This document shows, in pieces, positions 9,620 to 21,305 of a stretch of 64,000 nucleotides of DNA. The number at the start of each line of letters is the position of its first letter. Position 1 is the stretch's first letter. The stretch spans positions 210,164,645-210,228,644 of the forward strand of contig JAUMIR010000005.1 in assembly GCA_030847615.1 (NCBI GenBank). The letters are read 5' to 3'. The position numbers and the translations under genes were made by a program. The notes beneath the pieces were generated by a model. That model was not told where the DNA came from. It saw only the letters and a program-made list of their open reading frames with translations, and searched no databases. Source of the stretch: Gambelia wislizenii. Taxonomy: Eukaryota; Chordata; Lepidosauria; Squamata; Crotaphytidae.

Positions 9620-10285
9620 GCTTGTCCCCTTCAATATACTCCCCATTCACACTCACACACCAATGAAGTCTTGTTTTCCACTGGTTGAAAACATGGAGCA
9701 GATCAGTTTCTGTTAGCTGTGTCAACACATCTGCTGTTTCCTTCATGCTGCATGAATTGACTCAAAATGTGTTCCTTTAAGCACCAATTTCACTTTAGGG
9801 AAAAGAAAAAAGTTGCATGATGCTAAATCTGGTGAATATGGGGGACGTTTAAGTGCAGTAATGTGTTTATCAGCCAAAAACTGCTTCACAGAAAGTGCTG
9901 TGTGAGCAGGCACATTGTCTTGAAGAAGAATGAAACATTTTTTCCACAGTTCTGGCCTTTCCCCCTCTGATTCTTTCTCTCAGTTTTGTCAAAACTTCCT
10001 TATAATAATGCTGGCTCACTGTTCTGCCTTCTGGAACCCATTCTGCCAAAATTATACCCTTGATGTCAACAACAACAACAACGAGCATGGCTTTGCATGT
10101 GAACTTGCTTTGCCATACTTTTTTCATTCTTGGTGGTGATGGTGTTTTCCAGTGCATTGACTGTTGCTTTGTCTCAGGATCATACTGGAAGATCCAGGTT
10201 TCATCACAAGTGATGATTTTTTGAAAAAGGTTTGTGTCCGCCTCAAGTTGCTGCAGAATGTCACATTGCTTGACTTTTAAACTTA
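9620..10285 (-). pseudogene. mariner transposase catalytic-region remnant
   Basis: The minus strand encodes SMHWKTPSPPRMKKVWQSKF, AMLVVVVVDIKGIILAEWVP and VSQHYYKEVLTKLRER (about 10160-9960), which match the second-D region of mariner transposases (family: MLIVFFDIQGVI.EWVP). After a frameshift, LHQDNAPAH-like and KQFLADK-like blocks can be traced toward 9800. An AAC-rich expansion near 10068-10082 has produced a run of Val codons in the catalytic strand. The N-terminal half is split by the SINE. The gene is dead. Confidence 0.75.
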
Positions 10286-10288
10286 GTT

Positions 10289-10573
10289 GAGCCCTGGTGG
10301 CACAGTGGTTAAATGCCAGTACTGCAAGCCACTACGTTGTAAGTTCGATTCCAGCGGGCTCCAAGGTTCACTCAGCCTTCCATCCTTCCGTAGGTCGGTA
10401 AATTGAGTACCCAGCTTGTGGGGGGCAATTAGCTAACACACATTGGAAACTGTTTAATGTAGTTAGATGTGTAAATAGCTATTGCCTAAAACAATTTGTA
10501 AGCCGATCTGATAGCCTTGTTGCTGAAGAGCGGGGTATAACTAACTAACTAACTAACTAAATAAATAAAAAAC
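10289..10573 (+). mobile_element. tRNA-derived squamate SINE, full length
   Basis: It begins GAGCCCTGGTGGCACAGTGG (A-box-like TGGCACAGTGG) and has a B-box-like AAGTTCGATTCC about 45 bases later. The body follows through GGTCGGTAAATTGAGTACCC and GAAGAGCGGGGTATAACTAA, with an (AACT)n/(AAAT)n tail. Such SINEs are transcribed by RNA polymerase III and mobilised by a LINE that recognises the tail. It sits within mariner 2, so it is younger than that insertion. Confidence 0.9.
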
Positions 10574-10689
10574 ATTTTTCTGGCACACAACAGACAACAC
10601 AGCTGATTTAAACGACGACTGACAATTAATTGAATGGCTGAGAGTGTTGATGTTTGTCATGCAGGTTCAAACATGTTCAAGGTCACCAT

Positions 10690-10870
10690 TCAAGCATTCA
10701 CAATCATAGATTTTCCTTGGGTTTTTTTTTTCCCCCAGGCTGTGAGGCCATGTTCTGGAATAGTTTCTTTCTGGCGTTTCACCTGCATCTGTGGCTGGGC
10801 ATCTTCAGAGAATGGCTGGGTAGGAATGTATATGGAGCTTATATGCTGTGAACCCCTGTAGGGTAGTGTA
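10690..10870. repeat. Dispersed reptile repeat inside mariner 2
   Basis: The phrase CTTTCTGGCGTTTCACCTGC followed by ATCTGTGGCTGGGCATCTTC matches a widespread squamate interspersed repeat ('gacgtttcgcctgcatctgtggctggcatcttcagagg'). Boundaries and class are uncertain. Confidence 0.5.
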
Positions 10871-11201
10871 TGAAAATCTATGGATGCCAGCTGTGAAAGC
10901 CTTCAGCTTCACATTCACAATCAGTTCTCCCTGATTTGTCTGAAAGGTAGAAACACAGTCTTGTTATTTAATACAGAGACCTCATATTGCAATACATGGG
11001 GTGAGCGAGGTAAAATGGAAAGGAATTAGACATTTTGAGTCACATTATCACACAATGTTTTTCTCAGGAAATGAAAATCTAAGAAGGAATGGAGTGGCAT
11101 TGATAGTGAGGAGAAATGTAGCGAAAGCAGTCAAAGGATATAATGCAAAATCTGACCAAATAATATCAATAAGACTTCAGGAAAAACTCTTCAGTATAAC
11201 A

Positions 11202-12917
11202 GCTTTTGACATTTTATCCATTTTTCTTCCATTTTACTTCTACTGAAGAAGGCCTCTTGTGTAGATATCAAAGTAGGAATTTTATTCTACAACTTTTTTT
11301 TTTGCTTTATTCATGTATTCAACAGAGCTCTTCTAATATAATGATTATTGAAGTCTTTGTTATCCTTTGTTTTGCCATACCAGAGGAATGTATGCTGACC
11401 ATATCTCAAATTGTGGCCTTCAAATGTTAACAGTCTCTTATTTTTTAACAGTATCCAGTCTTCTATCCACATTAGGCTGCTTGCTTGATAGTACAATCTT
11501 AGATCTGGTAAAGTGCATCTGCCTCTATATTTTGTATCTGTATTTTCCATTTTATTCTTGGCTTTCTTCTGGCCCAAATGAATTTTGATAATTCAGTTTA
11601 CCACATCGTAATTTTTTTCATTTGTGATGATAGGAAAATTCTGGAAGAGGAACATCATTTTTGGTAAGATGTTTGTTTTGACCACTGCAGTTCTTCCTGG
11701 TAAAGATAATTACAATTTATTCTTAGCAATTTTAAAAAAAATCTTTCCATACCATTTTATAGTTGTTTTCAAACAGATCTGCATTCCTCTTTCTTATCTA
11801 GATCCCCAAGTATTTTATTTTTCTCTCTGATTTAAATCCTGTTTATTGGTCAGTTCTGTTTCTTCTTTTCTTGTAATATTTTGTGTTAGCACTGCTATTT
11901 TTTTATTGATTTATCTTAAATCTGTCCTATTCTCCAAATTCTTTGAATATTACAATCAATTTCTCTATGTTTTCTTTTGGGTCCTTCAAAAAAATACACC
12001 AGGTCATTGTCAAAGGCCTTGAGCTTGAATCTTTATACTCTGATGCTGATTCCACAAATATTAGGGTCACCTCTAATGTTGTTATTCAATATTTTGAATA
12101 CAATGATAAATAGAAGTGGTGGAAGCAGGCAGCCTTGTCTTCTACCTTTTGGGGTATGTGTTCTGTTTTCTCACCATTGTCCATTACTTGTGTTTGTTGA
12201 TCTTCATAAATTGCATCAATCCAGGTGTTAAAATTGTCCCCGATATTCATTCTAGATATGACTTCATTCATGGATGTCCAGCTAACATTGTCAAATGCTT
12301 TCCCTGCATCAATGAACAGCATTGCTGATTTTATTTTCATTGTGACTTTCATAAAATTCCAGAATATCCAATAAAGTTCCTACATTGTTTCTCAGAGATC
12401 TGCCAGGAAGAAAGCCATTTTGATCTTCATGCATTATTTCTTTTAGGATGTTTTTTAATCTCTCTGCTATAATGGATGCAAATATCTTATAAACTGAATT
12501 TAGTAACAAAAGCAGCCTATAGTTTTGTGGATCCCTTGTATCCTTACCTTCTTTTGGAACCAATGATATGCTTGCTTCGTTCCATGAATTTGGTATTCTT
12601 TCAACTATGACAGAATTTAAGTCTTTTATAATGGAACAATTCGTTCTCCTTCAAATGTTTTATAATATAAAGCAGTGAAACCATTTGGGCCTGGTGCCTT
12701 CCTAGGCTTCACTTTCTTGGTAGTTTCAGATATTTCTGCTATAGTGATTCTTCTATTTAAAAATTCTTTTTGATCTTCTGTTTGTTTGGAAATACTTTGT
12801 TGGTCCAATATTCCTTTCACTTCTCCACTTTCCCCCCTGTTATTTGAGTTCCAATATATAAATTTAAATAGTATTTGAAGAAGATGTTCTTCATTAATTT
12901 TTGCTCTGTCACACTTT
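11202..12917 (-). mobile_element. L1 LINE fragment inserted in BovB
   Basis: The minus strand carries L1-clade RT blocks: RKAPGPNGFTALYYKTFE (about 12700), VPKEGKDTRDPQNYR, IFASIIAERLKNILKEIMHE, DQNGFLPGRSLRNNV, FIDAGKAFDNVSW (about 12310), a decayed FADD box (KAFDNDLVYFF), and near the end LPDLRLYYQASSLMWIEDW and NHYIRRALLNT (about 11330). Stops and frameshifts are frequent. The fragment lacks ORF1, endonuclease, C-terminal end and poly(A). It is flanked by imperfect direct repeats of BovB sequence (11179-11201 and 12918-12942). Confidence 0.85.
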
Positions 12918-12941
12918 AGGAAAAAACTCTTAGATATAAAC

Positions 12942-14800
12942 ATAAACCAGGTTTATGGTCCAACTACAGAGGCAGAAGAAGAAGAAACTGAAAGACTCTA
13001 TGCTGAACTCCAGGAAGAAATTGATCACACACCAAAACAGGACTTCTTGTTAATCATAGGCAATTGGAATTCAAAAATAGGAAATAGAGCAAAATCAAAG
13101 ATTGGGGAAAATTTGGCCTAGGATCAAGAAATGAAGCAGGAAAACAAATGATTGAAATTTGCAAGGCCAACAGCTTCTTCACTGCAAACACATTCTTCAA
13201 GCAACCAAAGGAGCAATTGTATATGTGGACATCACTTCATGGATGATACAGAAATCAAATAGAAGCAGAAGATGGAGATGCTCCACTCCCTTTCCAGAAA
13301 CAAGACCAGGGCAGATTGTGTAACAGATCATGAACTGTTAATTTCAAAAATGAGAGTACAGCTAGAGAAGAACACTAAACCAACTATCATGCAAAAATAC
13401 GACCTGAAGAACATCCCTATAGAATTTATAGAAAATGTAAAAATGGATTTTCACTATTAAGCCTAACTGACCAGGAGCCAGAAGATCTCTGGACTAAAAC
13501 TAGGGACATTATCAGGGAAGAATGCAAAAAAATAAAAAAAAATTATCTGCAGGCAAAAAGAAAGAGAAGCCTTAATGATAGGTGAAACTCTTCAAACAGT
13601 TAAGGACAAACAAGAAACAAAACTAGAAGGTGAGAGAAAGAGTCATGAACCTGAATGCAACTGTTCAGCAGCTTGTGCACAGGGACAAGGAGAATTACTA
13701 TAATAGTTAATGCAGAGAAATAGAAGATGACAATAAAAAAGGAAGAACAAGAGACCTCTTCCACAAGATCTAAGAAATCAAAGGGAAACTTAAGAGAGGG
13801 GATGCTCTACAACCAGCAGGGGAACACTAATGTGATCAAGTAGAAATAGAAAGATGGTGGAAACAATACATAGAAGAACTATATAAAACAGATGAAAAAA
13901 TAAAATCTGTCAATAAATATGAAAAACAAAACAATGGTCCACAGATTGGAAATGCTCAATACACATTCTAATCCCCTCAAAATGGGTCACCACAGATTGC
14001 ATTAAAACAGGACCATTTCATTAAATTTCCCAAGCAAAATGATAATAAAATTTTACAACAAAGACTTTTACCATATAGAGAGCAAGAAATGCCAGATGTC
14101 CAAGCTGAAATCAGGAAAGGTAGAGGCAGTGGGAATCAAATTGCAAAGATATGTTGGATAATGTAGTGCACCAAAGAATTTCAGAAGAAAATCAGCCTGT
14201 GTTTTATGGATTATAGAAAAGCCTTTGATTGTATAGATCATGAAAAACTATAGATCACTTCTAAAGAAATGGGTATGCTACAACATTTGATTGTCCTGAT
14301 GCATAACCTGTACTCAGGACAAGAGACTATCATCAGGATAGAATACATAGAAATGAAATGGTTTCCAATTGGCAAGGCGGTCAGGCAAGGCTGCATCTTA
14401 ATACTCTATCTGTTTAACTTGTATGCTGAACATATCATACATAAAGCAGGATTAGACTTGGAGGAAGAAAGCTTGAAAATTGGAGGAAAGAGCATCAACA
14501 ACTTAAGATATGCAGATGACACTATACTACCTGCAGAAAATAGCAAAGACTTGGAATGATTACTGAAGACAATCAAGGAAGAAAGTGGAAAGGCAGGTTT
14601 ACAATTGAGCATTATGAAAACAAAAATAAAGACCACAGATTATTTACAGAACTTTAAAGTAGATGATGAAGACACTGAAATAGTTCAACATCTTCCATAC
14701 CTTGACTGAGTCATTAATCAAAACAGAGACTGGAGTCAAGAAATCAGAAGAAGGGTGGCTATGAAGGAATTAGACAAGATCCTGAAATGTAAAGATATAT
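12942..14800 (+). pseudogene. BovB endonuclease-RT remnant
   Basis: Readable blocks in order: endonuclease EELLIIGNWNSKIG region (about 13040-13085; the catalytic Asp of GDFN is Asn here), TDHELL (13327-13345), YDLKNIPIEFIENVKMDF, RT FCFMDYRKAFDCIDH-like DYRKAFDCIDHEKL around 14205-14250, HLIVLMHNLYSGQETIIR, WFPIGKAVRQGCI, LFNLYAEHIIHKAGLD, and YADDTILPAENSKDLE (14506-14559). The YADD catalytic motif survives but stops and frameshifts occur throughout. Related BovB pieces are at 3425-4176 and 9073-9546. Confidence 0.85.
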
Positions 14801-15361
14801 AATTGAATAGCTACTATAAACTACTGTGTGCAAGCCATATGTAAATATGTGTTCTCTTTTTTTCATGATGTGTTTGTAATTTTCTTTTTGTGTAGACACA
14901 CTAATCTTGATCAGTACGAAACCATGGTTATGTATTCCATAATGAGTTGCTCAAATGGATGGCTATGATTTGTATCTTATAGCAGTAATGGTTTATCACT
15001 GAAACATAATACTTTCTTCACCCACACCATGCTTGTAGAACACTGTTACCTCCAAGACTGCTCATGATGTTAATGTATATTTTCATGAATCTTATTAAAG
15101 TCCCTGTGTTGTTGTATACAAATATAATGTGTCTACTTGAAGAGTGACTCAGTTTGGCTCCCATCTAATAGTCTGTACAAATATTCAGATATAGTACATA
15201 GAAAAATGTGGAAGTTTATAGAGAGTCAATGCCTCATTCCACATTTGTTGTTTAACCCTAATATTGGTGATGAGGGTAAATTCAAGAAATAGTCAACTTT
15301 TCTCCCAGAGGTACCATATACTGTTCTCCCTCATCTTAGGCAGAAGTCTTTCACATTGCCT
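14801..15361. other. Unassigned stretch
   Basis: No gene or repeat was recognised. Confidence 0.4.
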
Positions 15362-15455
15362 GTCCTCAAATTCTTTTAATTAGATGCAAAGGATTGAAGC
15401 CATGACCCTTGGCATACTAAAGCAAAATGCTCTACCACTAAGCTATCACTCACTA
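15362..15455 (-). mobile_element. Degenerate tRNA-like SINE head
   Basis: On the minus strand TAGCTTAGTGGTAGAGCATT is an A-box-like tRNA head and GGCTTCAATCC is B-box-like, separated by about 30 bases. The lineage is a 'tagctcagtggtagagca' SINE different from the GAGCCCTGG family. The tail is not identifiable. It is not a tRNA gene because the acceptor and anticodon stems do not form. Confidence 0.5.
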
Positions 15456-17111
15456 CTAACCAAATATAACTTCACAAGTTAGATGATTCTGCAATTGGTT
15501 CAAAAGTAGGTAGGCAGTTTTATGGGTCAGTAGAGACTTAAACCAAGGTCTCCCCTGAGTCTCAGCCCATATCTTTTTTAAAAAAATATTCTACTACTAT
15601 TTGTCCATTTGGATATCTCTAGTACAATCTGAGCACACGGTTAGCCTGGTTTTATTTTTATAAGAAATCTTTGTCTCTGCAATTTCCTTTCTTACAACAT
15701 CCCCCACCTGTCACTGTTTTGTTGCCAAATGCTTTAAATTGCTAAGTGACATCCTTTTCTGCTGACTTGCAGCCAATTCAAACAACCAAACTGTGTGCAT
15801 TGTTTCTTCAGGTCATAAAGTACAACATAGGGCAACTGCTTGTTTATTCTAGCTCTTTCACTAGCTAGTTTTCATGAGTTGGCCCCCTAGTAGTAGTAGT
15901 AGTAACAACAACAATGAGAAGAACTATATAAGGCACTAGTTTTGAAGTATTACATCATATCAATTCTGCTTTTTCCTAAAATCTTGAGCAGGTTTATAAA
16001 AACATGATGTAAATCAGGGTCTGGCTAGGCAAAAGGAGGTCTTTTAGATGCTGATGGGCAAGAATCCCCAACAGTCCTGTCCAGCATTGCCAATGGTGAA
16101 GAGTGCTGGGAAGTACAGTTCAACAACTGGAGGGCTGCTTTTTTGCCTATCTTTAATCTAAAACCATATCGTTTTTTTTAAAGATATATATACAATGACA
16201 TTTGAACAAATTTGAAAACAAGAAATTGGCAGCCAGAATTAATATTCCTAAGCAATAACTGCTCTGTTTCATCCTAAAGTCTTTTCAACTGTCAACAAAA
16301 AAGCAAACAAGAAGACAGGCACCTGAACTGCTTTTGGGAGGGCATTCCACAACCTAAAATTGTAGCATGTGAAACAACTCAGTCACTACAAGGAAGAAAT
16401 GTCACTCCCAACTATCTTCACAATAGCAATGTGACCTCTGACTTTCCAGTTGTGACCAACATAGCTATTTGCCTATGTGTTTTGTTTATTCTGGATTCTT
16501 GAATCTGACTTTTGTTCCAGGATCAAGTTATACCTCACAACACATTCCCATTTGTGCTCCAAGGCTCTTTACATCTATCTCCTATTTTGGTTTTTAAAGG
16601 CTCATTCTTTTTCTAGATTGGCAGCAAAACTACAGTAAACTGAACAACAACAAATGTTGTTGATAATGAATCAGCCAATATTTGAGCAGTCTAAATTTTA
16701 CCATGTCATATTCCAAGCTGCAGAATTTGGAGCTGGGAAAACTATCATGTCTTAACTGACTGCTAGAATCAGCAGAACTGAACAGGGTAAGTCACTATTC
16801 CTCAGTTTCTATGCCAAGAGCAACCATACTGATCCATAGTTTAGTGATGCTGTGGAAAATAAGGGGACAATGAGAACAAAGGACTTGGTCAATGTGAGCT
16901 AAATGGAGAATCTGTATAAAACCCAACCATTGTGTACATTCACTGTTCGTTGTTCACAAATTAACAGTCCCAGAAAGATTTTGCATATTGTCTCAAAGTG
17001 ATGTAGAAATGCCAGTCTTCAATGAGGAATTTCCTGTCAGAATTATTGTCTATTGATTGATAATCACATCATCCAACATTACTTGTAAATTAAGTCTGAA
17101 GAACAGCCAAT
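15456..17111. other. Mostly unassigned; repeat pieces near 16060-16160 and 16330-16400
   Basis: GGGAAGTACAGTTCAACAAC followed by TGGAGGGCTGC (16110-16138) belongs to the common amniote 'gttgtagtccaacaactggagggc' repeat, seen inverted at 58095-58190. GGGAGGGCATTCCACAACCT (16336-16355) resembles a reptile LINE-derived motif. No gene was seen. Confidence 0.4.
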
Positions 17112-17683
17112 GGACTTTATCAGACCACCTCCTAAACCCTGTTCTTTTGCCGGCATAACTTTGCCATTTTTATGCCAACAAAAGAATTTCCCATGCCACT
17201 TACCCTCTTTCCTGGCAAAAGGCTTCCTGGCAATGAACGAGGAGTGGATGGAGCTCTGTTTACTTCCTTGTTTGAAATCCTGCATCTTCTTGCAAGAATA
17301 TGTAGTGTGGGCAATTCAAAAAATAAAAACAAAAATAACAGAGAAAAAGTTACAAAAAGCACCTAAACACACTAAAAAAGTCCCAAGTAAACTTGGGAAG
17401 CTCATAGAAAGTATGTCACCTACCAGGATGTCACAATCTCACCCAGAAGTGTTCTCGCTGGACCGGCCATTGATGCTGCATTCACGTGAATACAATGGCG
17501 TATAGTTTCAAATGCCAGCACAAAAGCACCATGAGGATCAATTGATGGCTTGAGCTGTCAATAAAAAAGTACATTTTTTTAACAGGATATGATTGTGAAA
17601 GGGTGACATCATGTAATACGTGAGCCCTTTCGCAATCAGTAGGCGTCCTTATGATGCCTTATTTGCCTTGTCTGATAACATCC
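17112..17683 (+). mobile_element. MITE family A, copy 1
   Basis: It starts GGACTTTATCAGACCACCTC and ends TTGTCTGATAACATCC, so the termini are inverted repeats of about 14 bases. Internal landmarks shared with the other copies are TTTTTATGCCAACAAA, GGAGCTCTGTTTACTTCC, CACCCAGAAGTGTTCTCGC and AATTGATGGCTTG. It is about 570 bases with no transposase. Terminal type and the TAA duplication on copy 2 suggest a PIF/Harbinger-like origin, which is inference. Confidence 0.75.
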
Positions 17684-18204
17684 CAGTGTATGTAATGTAC
17701 ATAATATTCTTCCTTCCGCTACCTACATCCTCTATCACAGCCCATGAATATTAACAACGTCTAGTTTTATGCACATACCTCTTTCAACTTGCATTAACAC
17801 CATTATATACTAATGCTAAGGATTAGGTGCTCCAATTCAAGTGTACTCCAGAATAAATTATGAGACAGAGAGTGCTGAGAGCTTGGATATTCAAGTTAGC
17901 AAAGAATCTGTTAAAATGAAATGACCCTATTCACTTAGCATTTAATGTTCCACTGTATTCATTGTTCTAAACATGGCCTTACAGTAGTGTTCCCTTCTGG
18001 TTGTCTTGGAACTGGCCCAGGTCAACTATATTTGCAGAAAATGTTGTCACACTTGAGAAGGACTGCATAAAAAGCACACCCCAAATTTACCTTACCAGTC
18101 AATTTCCTGGGTCAGCTTATCACAGGCTCCTCTAGGTTTGTTTGCTTTTCCCCCTTGAGGAACATGGGGAGAAAGCCTTTAAAAACACATGCTCATTCAC
18201 ACAG
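17684..18204. other. Unassigned stretch
   Basis: No gene or known repeat was seen. Confidence 0.4.
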
Positions 18205-18368
18205 CTCTACTGATTATGTTTCTGCACATATGGCTCTAAAACAAGGCATGGGTGTCAATGGAGGGATAAATCAGCACTCTGAATCTGTTTTAGAGCCATA
18301 TGTGCAGAAACATAATCTTCACATATGGCTCTCCATGCCTTGTTTTAGAGCCATATGTGCAGAAAAAG
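18205..18368. repeat. Compound inverted repeat
   Basis: TTTCTGCACATATGGCTCTA (18219-18238, continuing AAACAAGGCATGG) has two reverse-complement partners downstream: one at 18287-18318 (TTTTAGAGCCATATGTGCAG) and one at 18332-18364 that also includes CCATGCCTTG. This gives one left arm and two competing right arms. It may be a rearranged foldback MITE. Confidence 0.7.
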
Positions 18369-18431
18369 TATGTCTTGCACAGGTAGGTTTATCTTTAGGG
18401 TGACTGGACTCCTTCAATGCCCTTTTCTAAA

Positions 18432-18815
18432 GAATCATAGAATCATAGAGTTGGAAGAGAGCACAAGAGCCATCCAGTCCAACCCCCTGCCATGCAGGAA
18501 TACACAATCAAAGCATTCCCAACAGATGGCCATCCAGCCTCCAAAGCTAAAAACCTCCAAAGAAGGAGACTCCACCACACTCCAAGGCAGTGTATTTCAC
18601 TTCCCAACAGCCCTTACTGTCAGGAAGTTCTTCCTAATATTTAAGTGGAATCTCTTTTCCTGTAGTTTGAACCCATTGCTCCGTGTCCTAGTCTCTGGAG
18701 CAGCAGAAAACATGTTTGCTTCATCCTCAGTATGACATCTGTCAAATATTTAAACATGGCTATCATGTCACCTCTCAACCTTCTCTTCTCCAGACTAAAC
18801 ATGCCCAGAAGATTC
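18432..18815 (-). mobile_element. CR1 LINE 3' end
   Basis: It begins with two GAATCATAG units and continues AGTTGGAAGAGAGCACAAGA, CCATCCAGTCCAACCCCCTG and CCTCCAAAGAAGGAGACTCC, to TATCATGTCACCTCTCAACC. This is the reverse complement of the CR1 3' region with its ATTCTATG-type terminal repeats, so the element lies on the minus strand. It is 5'-truncated. Confidence 0.88.
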
Positions 18816-19135
18816 AAAGGGCCTTACAATTAAGAAATACAAAAGTTAAAAAAGAAAAGCTACAGAAACAGAAGGTCTATGGCATAAAACTGCACCACCC
18901 TCTAAGAACAGCAAATCACCAGAGATAGTCAATTGTCATAAAAAACAATATTCAAAAATCACCCAATTGCTTCCCCTCAAATGTCTCAGAGTAGAGCAAT
19001 GCTAGGTGCTGAAAATATTATCATGTCAGAGCCAGACAGGTCTTGCTGGCAGAGCATCCCAAAAGCAGGGGGGAAGAATGCCTTAAAGCCCCTCCACCCA
19101 AGCTCTTGTCACCAGTCTCTCAGCCCCTTATAAAA
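18816..19135. other. Unassigned stretch
   Basis: No gene was seen. GGCAGAGCATCCCAAAAGCA near 19050 vaguely recalls LINE-derived reptile repeats. Confidence 0.35.
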
Positions 19136-19416
19136 GAGCCCTGGTGGTGCAGTGGTTAAATGCCAGTATTGCAAGTCACCACATTGCAAGTTTGATTCCA
19201 GAGGGCTCCAAGGTTCACTCAGCCTTCCATCCTTTCGTAGGTCGGTAAATTGAGTACCCAGCTTGTGGGGGCAATTAGCTAACACACATTGGAAACTGTT
19301 TAATGCAGTGTTGATGTGTTAATAGCTATTGCTTAAAACAACTTGTAAGCCGCTCTGATAGCCTTGTGGCTGAAGAGCGGGGTATAACTAACTAACTAAC
19401 TAAAAAAAAAAAAAAA
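19136..19416 (+). mobile_element. tRNA-derived squamate SINE, full length
   Basis: GAGCCCTGGTGGTGCAGTGG head, AAGTTTGATTCC B-box-like segment, GTCGGTAAATTGAGTACCCA body, GAAGAGCGGGGTATAACTAA end, then (AACT)n and an A-run. It is the same family as 8583-8760 and 10289-10573. Confidence 0.92.
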
Positions 19417-21305
19417 TACTTAAAGTCAAGAAGACCTCAGACACTGATTTTGGGATACAGGCAGGTTCATGATGGCAGATGTGTTCCACCCAGTATTAGA
19501 CTAATCTTGCAAGGATCTCTTCTAATATAGGAAGGCTTTGTTGTTTCTCAATGAAATATCATGCCCTGCAGTCTCTAGTATTTTTAACATGTAATTGTTT
19601 TCAGACAATAAATGGCCACTTTAATGAACATTAGGACTGAAGGTGGGGTTTTTTTTTTAATCACTCTGCTGCTTGCTGGCTTATTTTTAGATGCTCTTAT
19701 AAACCAACCTAAAAGTTTATAGCTAAGCTATATAGAACAACTCTGTTAGTGAGACACTTGCCTTAGCTGCTGCATATTTAATGTCTGAGCAAACAAAGAT
19801 TATTTAGTTCCTTCTGCAATTTAAAATATTTATGTGGCTACGGAAGTCTTTAGGTCAGATACACTACCACTAAAAGTAAATGTATTGTAGCAGTCAGTAT
19901 TTATGGTTCTTTGGCACTGGGCTACAGCATTACTCATTGTGATCAATTATTTAGCCCTGGATAATTTAGGAAGTCAGAAGTCCTCACAAAGAACACTTTT
20001 TTTTTTCTTTTACTCAGGGCTTGTGCACAAATTATATTTTTCCCCTGTGGGTTGCTATGCCCATTACAGTGTCCATTTACTTGTTGCCAGAAAAGAGGGT
20101 AGAAGACGACGTAGATTTGTATTTTAAAAATCATGTTCTACTGTATATATAGATGTAAATTTAGAAACAATGACTATAATTTATATAGAATTATAATACA
20201 TTCCATTCTGGTGGGAAAGATTATGACCAAGTATCCCATGTGACTGTTTAGCCTGTTATCAAGGTGCTATTTGTGGTCAGCTTTAAGGCTCCTGCTCTCT
20301 CTTCTTATGGACTTGAACTGGACAAACTTTAAAACATAGGATTGCCTTTTGTCAAGTAGGAAATATGACTTGGCCTGCCTTAGTGCCTATAAATAGCATC
20401 CACGATTGCTTCCTGGAATCTATAAGCCTAGCTTTAAGCAGTGATTATTCACTTTCCAAGTACAGTAGAAGGCATAGCAAAGATGCAGTGATGGTGATGG
20501 GGGGTGGGGGACCCACCTAAAATAGGGTTTAGATGTAAGAGCACAGCTAGCCCAAGAAATGTGTGGTTTGTGTATCCTAACAGATGCCTTCATGGGCCTG
20601 ATGGGAAAACCTAGCGAGTGAGATTTGGCCTATGGAACAGAGTTCCTCCATTCCTTTTAACCACAATGCTGAGGTGGAAAACCAGAAGTACACAGTAGTA
20701 TGCTGTGTTCCTGTTTTGATTTATTTAAGGTTTGGAAAAAAATAATTTTTTGCACAACAACCTCAAGATTCAGGTTGAGGTTCCTCCAGCCAACAGGGCC
20801 ACAGGAGGATTCTCGGAAGTTGCAGACTCCAAAAAAGTTACCTTTTCACATTTAGCTCAGATGTAACCTATGCCTCAGCCTGGACAGGCCCTGAAATTCA
20901 GGTATAATATTCAGATGGTACACTCAGACACTACATATCTTTTTTAAAATAAAGAAAAGCAATACACAAACTGACAATATGCTTCTCTGTTAATACTGCA
21001 TAAAAGTGCCCTCTTCATTCTTGTCAGGGTAATATCCCTTTAAGTGCAGAGAGAAAAATGCTGGAGCAACAGACCACTCACTAGCACAGCTGAAGTGGAC
21101 ATGTGCACAGCTGTAGCTAGGCAGAAGGTGACTAGTTGAACACTCCTATAAAGATACACTCTGTGTGAGTTGCTGTTGTGGGTTGGTGTTGAGGAGTCTT
21201 TGGATAATTGCTGTTGGGTTTGTTACTGAAGTTTGTTGTATATATTCTGTGTTTGTTTTCTACTGGAACTGAAGATAAAGCCTCCAGAAGGACCTTGCTG
21301 CTTAT
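19417..21305. other. Unassigned stretch
   Basis: No gene, TIR element or known LINE/SINE was recognised. Open frames are short and without motifs. This is one of the best candidates in the window for unique ancestral DNA. Confidence 0.4.

Larger units (their letters stand above)
9549..10984 (-). mobile_element. mariner element 2, with nested insertions
   Basis: Both ends are present: TGAGGTCTGTCTAATAAATA at 9549 and the reverse complement of TGAGGTCTCTGTATTAAATA ending at 10984. TA dinucleotides flank it (9547-9548 and 10985-10986), the expected mariner target duplication. The transposase region is on the minus strand and is broken. A tRNA SINE (10289-10573) and another repeat (about 10690-10870) lie within it. 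Confidence 0.88.
10987..14800 (+). mobile_element. RTE/BovB LINE body, split by an L1 fragment
   Basis: Two parts are collinear. Bases 10987-11201 encode endonuclease sequence (LRRNGVALIVRRNVAKAVKG, QIISIRLQEKLFSIT). Bases 12918-14800 continue with NQVYGPTTEAEEEE, the GDFN-equivalent IGNWNSKIGN, VTDHELLISKMRV, the linker, and RT through the YLGS region. The 3' UTR and C-terminus are missing. A 1.7-kb L1 piece separates the two parts. Confidence 0.85.

Noticed and set aside
10289..10370. Possible tRNA gene
   Set aside because: A- and B-box-like segments exist, but no cloverleaf forms and the sequence continues into a SINE body present in four copies.
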